NCBI RefSeq assembly: GCF_004124275.1
Contig: NZ_CP027218.1
Location: forward strand, 5,229,001-5,293,000
Direction: 5' to 3'
Length of the DNA: 64,000 nucleotides
Source of the DNA: Pseudomonas sp. DTU12.3
GTDB lineage: Bacteria > Pseudomonadota > Gammaproteobacteria > Pseudomonadales > Pseudomonadaceae
Positions within the stretch are counted from its first letter, which is position 1, and every line of letters starts with the position of its first letter. The translations under genes and the position numbers were made by a program. Shown one piece after another: positions 61,323-64,000 of the stretch. The notes beneath the pieces were generated by a model, which saw only the letters and a list, made by a program, of their open reading frames with translations, was not told the DNA's origin and did no database searches.

Positions 61323-63131
61323 TCAACCGAAGGTAAAGGCATAGGCCGAGACGCCCGGGTCGAGAAACTCGATGCTGAAGGTTCGATCTTTCACGCCATC
61401 GTTCTGTCGTACCAATTGATACAGACGTTGTTCGGTGACGCGGCCGGTGCCGTCAGGGGCGACATCGACGCCATGCGCATCACCCGGCGCCTGACCATCA
61501 ATCGAGACTTTGAAGCGCACCGGTTTGCCATCCGCGCCCGGGCCGAGCACCAAGTGCAGGTCACGGGCATGGAAGCGATAGACGATGCGACTGGCCGGGG
61601 CGCTGGCGGTAGCGCGTTCGGCACCGACCGCCCATTGGCCGCCGAGGCTCCAGTCGTTCAGCGCCAGCTTCTGCGGCGGGTTGTAGGCTGCGCTCTTGTC
61701 AGGCTCCAGGTTGTTCTGGGCGACGAAATGTTCCGCGCGCTGATAGCCGACGTAAGTTTCCGGCGACTGCACTTCGTTCATGTCCGGCGCCAGTTGCACG
61801 CCTTTGGCATCGGCATTGATCAAGCCATCGGCGACGGTTTTCGCCCCGGCTTCGTGCAACAGTTGCTGTATGACACGTTCCGATTCGGCGTAGTCCCCTT
61901 CGCCAAAATGGTGATAACGAATGCGTCCCTGGGCGTCGGCAAAGTAATGCGCTGGCCAGTACTCGTTGTTGAAGGCGCGCCAGATCTTGTAGTCGTTATC
62001 GATGGCCACCGGGTAATTGATGCCCAGCTCCTTCATGGCTTTGCTGACGTTGCCGACATCGCGTTCGAAGGCGAATTCCGGCGCGTGCACACCGATGACC
62101 ACAAGGCCTAGATCGCGATACTTCTCAGCCCAGGCTTTGACATACGGCAAGGTGCGCAGGCAGTTGATGCAGGAGTAAGTCCAGAAATCCACCAGCACCA
62201 CTTTGCCCTTCAATGCCTGCGCATCCAGCGCTGGCGAGTTGAGCCATTGCACGGCGCCGTCGAGCGACGGCAACTGGCCCTCGACCGGCAAGGTGCCCGG
62301 TGCCTTCACAGCCATTTTCATCGCTCCGCCAGCCGCCATCATGCTGCCATTTGCTGCGGTGTCAGAGGCTGGAATCTGCGCCATCATCGTGCCGTTGGCA
62401 TCGGCAGACTTACCCGACAGTTTGCCAACCAGCGCCTGCTCCAGGCCGCCAGTGGACGCCGTCGAAACCCGAGCGAGAATCCCGGTATCGAGGCCCAGCG
62501 CAATCGCAGCAACACCGGACAGCATCGCCGCGCCCAGCCCCCGGCGAATCCACTCACCGGTACCGATCGAACGTTTCATCAGCGCGAAAACCTTACCGCC
62601 CAGCAGCAGTGCCGCGGCCAGCGAGGTAGCGGCGCCCGCCGCATAGGCGAGCAATAACAGCGTGGTGGCGACGCTTGCCCCTTGCAGTGCGGCACCGGTC
62701 AGAATCAGCCCGAGAATCGGCCCGGCGCATGGCGCCCAGAGCAGCCCCGTGGCGACGCCGATCAGAAACGAAGCGCCGGGACGCGGGCGATTGTCCTGCC
62801 CGGCGGCTTCCGACAAACGACTGCCGGCGGAGACCAGTGGCCGGGTCAGCCGTTCGGCTACACGCGGCAGCAGCAAGGTCAGTCCGAACAGGGCAACGAA
62901 CAGCAACGCGAGCCAGCGCCCGTACTGATTGACTTGCACCACCCAGCCGCCGCCCACCGCCGCCAACGAGGCGACGAGCGCGAAGGTCACGGCCATCCCC
63001 GCCAACAGCGGCAAGCCACTCTTGATAAACGGCTGCCCGGTGCGAGCGAAGACAAAAGGCAGAACCGGCAGGATGCACGGGCTGACAATCGTCAGCACAC
63101 CACCGAGATAAGCGAGAACCAAGAGCCACAT
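61323..63131 (-). CDS. DipZ-like CcdA-thioredoxin fusion protein
   Basis: A 602-residue protein. The N-terminal CcdA/DsbD-like part has about six helices with the redox cysteine motifs SPCILPVLPF and APCAGPILGL. A linker of about 60 residues follows, then a periplasmic TlpA/thioredoxin-like domain with the SCINC active site (VDFWTYSCINCLRTLPYVKA) and a C-terminal beta domain (DLHLVLGPGADGKPVRFKVS) as in mycobacterial DipZ. It should carry electrons from cytoplasmic thioredoxin to the periplasm. The neighbouring exported MsrB and MsrA are the obvious clients. Confidence 0.9.
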   Translation of the reverse strand: MWLLVLAYLGGVLTIVSPCILPVLPFVFARTGQPFIKSGLPLLAGMAVTFALVASLAAVGGGWVVQVNQYGRWLALLFVALFGLTLLLPRVAERLTRPLVSAGSRLSEAAGQDNRPRPGASFLIGVATGLLWAPCAGPILGLILTGAALQGASVATTLLLLAYAAGAATSLAAALLLGGKVFALMKRSIGTGEWIRRGLGAAMLSGVAAIALGLDTGILARVSTASTGGLEQALVGKLSGKSADANGTMMAQIPASDTAANGSMMAAGGAMKMAVKAPGTLPVEGQLPSLDGAVQWLNSPALDAQALKGKVVLVDFWTYSCINCLRTLPYVKAWAEKYRDLGLVVIGVHAPEFAFERDVGNVSKAMKELGINYPVAIDNDYKIWRAFNNEYWPAHYFADAQGRIRYHHFGEGDYAESERVIQQLLHEAGAKTVADGLINADAKGVQLAPDMNEVQSPETYVGYQRAEHFVAQNNLEPDKSAAYNPPQKLALNDWSLGGQWAVGAERATASAPASRIVYRFHARDLHLVLGPGADGKPVRFKVSIDGQAPGDAHGVDVAPDGTGRVTEQRLYQLVRQNDGVKDRTFSIEFLDPGVSAYAFTFG

Positions 63132-63174
63132 AAATTCGTCCTGTCTGAAATGAAGTGCGCTTACGCGTCATGGC

Positions 63175-63693
63175 TCAAGCCGCCACGGCTTTGAAGGTCA
63201 TCGCCAGACCGTTCATGCAGTAACGCAGGCCGGTAGGCTTGGGGCCATCATCGAAGACATGGCCCAGATGACCACCGCAGCGTCGACAATGAACCTCGTC
63301 GCGGGCCATGCCGAAAGAGCGATCCTGGTGTGTCGCCACCGCATGCTCCAGCGGCGCCCAGAAACTCGGCCAGCCGGTGCGGCTATCGAATTTTGTTGCG
63401 GAAGAAAACAGCGCCAGATCACACCCGGCGCAGGCAAATGTACCGACGCGATGCTCGTCGTTGAGCGGGCTGGTATAGGCCCGCTCAGTGCCCTCTTCAC
63501 GCAGGACCTGATACTGCTCGTCACTCAGGAGCGCGTGCCATTGACTGTCGCTGTGAGTCACTTCGAACGCCTCGTCGGCGCGCGCCTCACTGACCAGCGC
63601 AGCGCCAGTCGACAATTTTGGCAATACACCCGCCACCAAGGCTGCAACCCCTAGCCCGCCGCCCGCTAACAGAATCTGTCGCCGTGAAAACAT
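63175..63693 (-). CDS. msrB: Tat-exported peptide methionine-R-sulfoxide reductase MsrB
   Basis: A 172-residue enzyme for the R-epimer. The start at 63693 gives a twin-arginine signal (MFSRRQILLAGGGLGVAALV). The domain has two CxxC zinc sites (CAGC and CRRC), RTGWPSFW, and the catalytic Cys in GLRYCMNGLAM. The frame to 63732 adds residues upstream of the Tat motif and is rejected. It is first in the cluster and is followed after 43 bp by the DipZ-like gene. A response regulator gene is divergent. Confidence 0.94.
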   Translation of the reverse strand: MFSRRQILLAGGGLGVAALVAGVLPKLSTGAALVSEARADEAFEVTHSDSQWHALLSDEQYQVLREEGTERAYTSPLNDEHRVGTFACAGCDLALFSSATKFDSRTGWPSFWAPLEHAVATHQDRSFGMARDEVHCRRCGGHLGHVFDDGPKPTGLRYCMNGLAMTFKAVAA

Positions 63694-63845
63694 GGCCGTC
63701 TCCAAAAATTCCAGATGCCTTTCATGGAACACAGCCTAGGCTTGGTTTGATCGCCAAATCCTCACGGGAAGTTAACGAATTCGTGATAACTCACCCGCAG
63801 GAAAACCCGCACAATGCGCTTCACTGCGCCGAAGGATTGAGCTTC

Positions 63846-64000
63846 ATGGAACAGACCAAACGCGTTCTCGTGGTCGAGGACGACCTGCACATCGCCGACC
63901 TCATTTGCCTGCATTTGCGCGATGAGCAATTCGACGTGACCCACAGCGCCGACGGCGACGAAGGCATGCGCCTGCTGCAGCAAGGTCACTGGGACGCACT
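63846..64000 (+). CDS. OmpR-type response regulator, N-terminal part (3' end outside window)
   Basis: Fifty-one codons to the window edge, starting MEQTKRVLVVEDDLHIADLI. The receiver domain begins with the acidic pair EDD (residues 11-13), followed by the helix ADLICLHLRDE and HSADGDEGMRLLQQ. The phospho-acceptor Asp region is just at the edge. Divergence from msrB, with 152 bp between, raises the possibility that it controls the methionine sulfoxide cluster, but the partner kinase and output domain lie outside. Confidence 0.88.
   Translation, partial: MEQTKRVLVVEDDLHIADLICLHLRDEQFDVTHSADGDEGMRLLQQGHWDA

Overview
The window is 64 kb of a Pseudomonas chromosome, most likely the P. fluorescens species group. 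The evidence is gene content and order (OprB-Gcd glucose oxidation, the hisS-ispG-rodZ-pilW-rlmN-ndk-isc run, queA-tgt-yajC-secDF), high GC with strong third-position GC bias, and many paired extragenic palindromes of the kinds scattered through P. fluorescens genomes. No prophage, transposase, CRISPR array or replication origin is visible. Nearly all of it is core genome, with a few accessory genes between core blocks.

Layout. 1-3.1 kb: the end of an OprB porin and gcd (periplasmic glucose oxidation). 3.1-4.8 kb: a structured leader with a small DUF6124-type gene, then repeat-rich DNA. 4.8-10.4 kb: a Lon-family protease, a chagasin-type inhibitor lipoprotein, a YhhN membrane protein, and cmoA-cmoB (tRNA wobble uridine modification). 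10.4-11.1 kb: six perfect-length 103-bp tandem repeats that run into the 3' end of tadA. 11.1-16.2 kb: tadA, a Tat-exported multicopper oxidase, and a divergent 1008-residue putative toxin with a TIKI/ChaN-like C-terminal domain. 16.3-19.5 kb: guaBA. 19.6-26.6 kb: a zinc-ribbon protein, a TauE/SafE permease with a divergent LysR regulator, xseA, an M23 peptidase, and leuA behind a possible leucine-rich leader peptide. 26.7-28.7 kb: an aminotransferase and omega-amidase pair. 28.9-45.8 kb: a long minus-strand block covering ribosome assembly, outer-membrane assembly, hisS, ispG, rodZ, pilW, rlmN, ndk, the full isc operon, cysE and trmJ. 45.9-53.3 kb: suhB, a glycine-zipper protein, secF-secD-yajC-tgt-queA and tRNA-Leu(CAA). 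53.4-60.5 kb: accessory genes, including a decayed duplicate of a small membrane-protein gene, a PhoD-like phosphatase, and an ArgD-like aminotransferase with a divergent LysR regulator. 60.6-64 kb: a periplasmic methionine sulfoxide repair set (msrB, DipZ-like, msrA), with the start of a response regulator divergent from it.

Most striking items: the orphan PMT/FitD-like toxin candidate; the MsrA, MsrB and DipZ-like cluster, which looks like an unfused version of Neisseria PilB; the 103-bp array with its 309-bp higher-order repeat; two back-to-back 25-bp IscR-like boxes before iscR; the possible leuA leader peptide; and repeat elements that supply the stop codons of tadA and of a LysR gene. 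All functions are read from sequence motifs and remembered family features. No database search was run.
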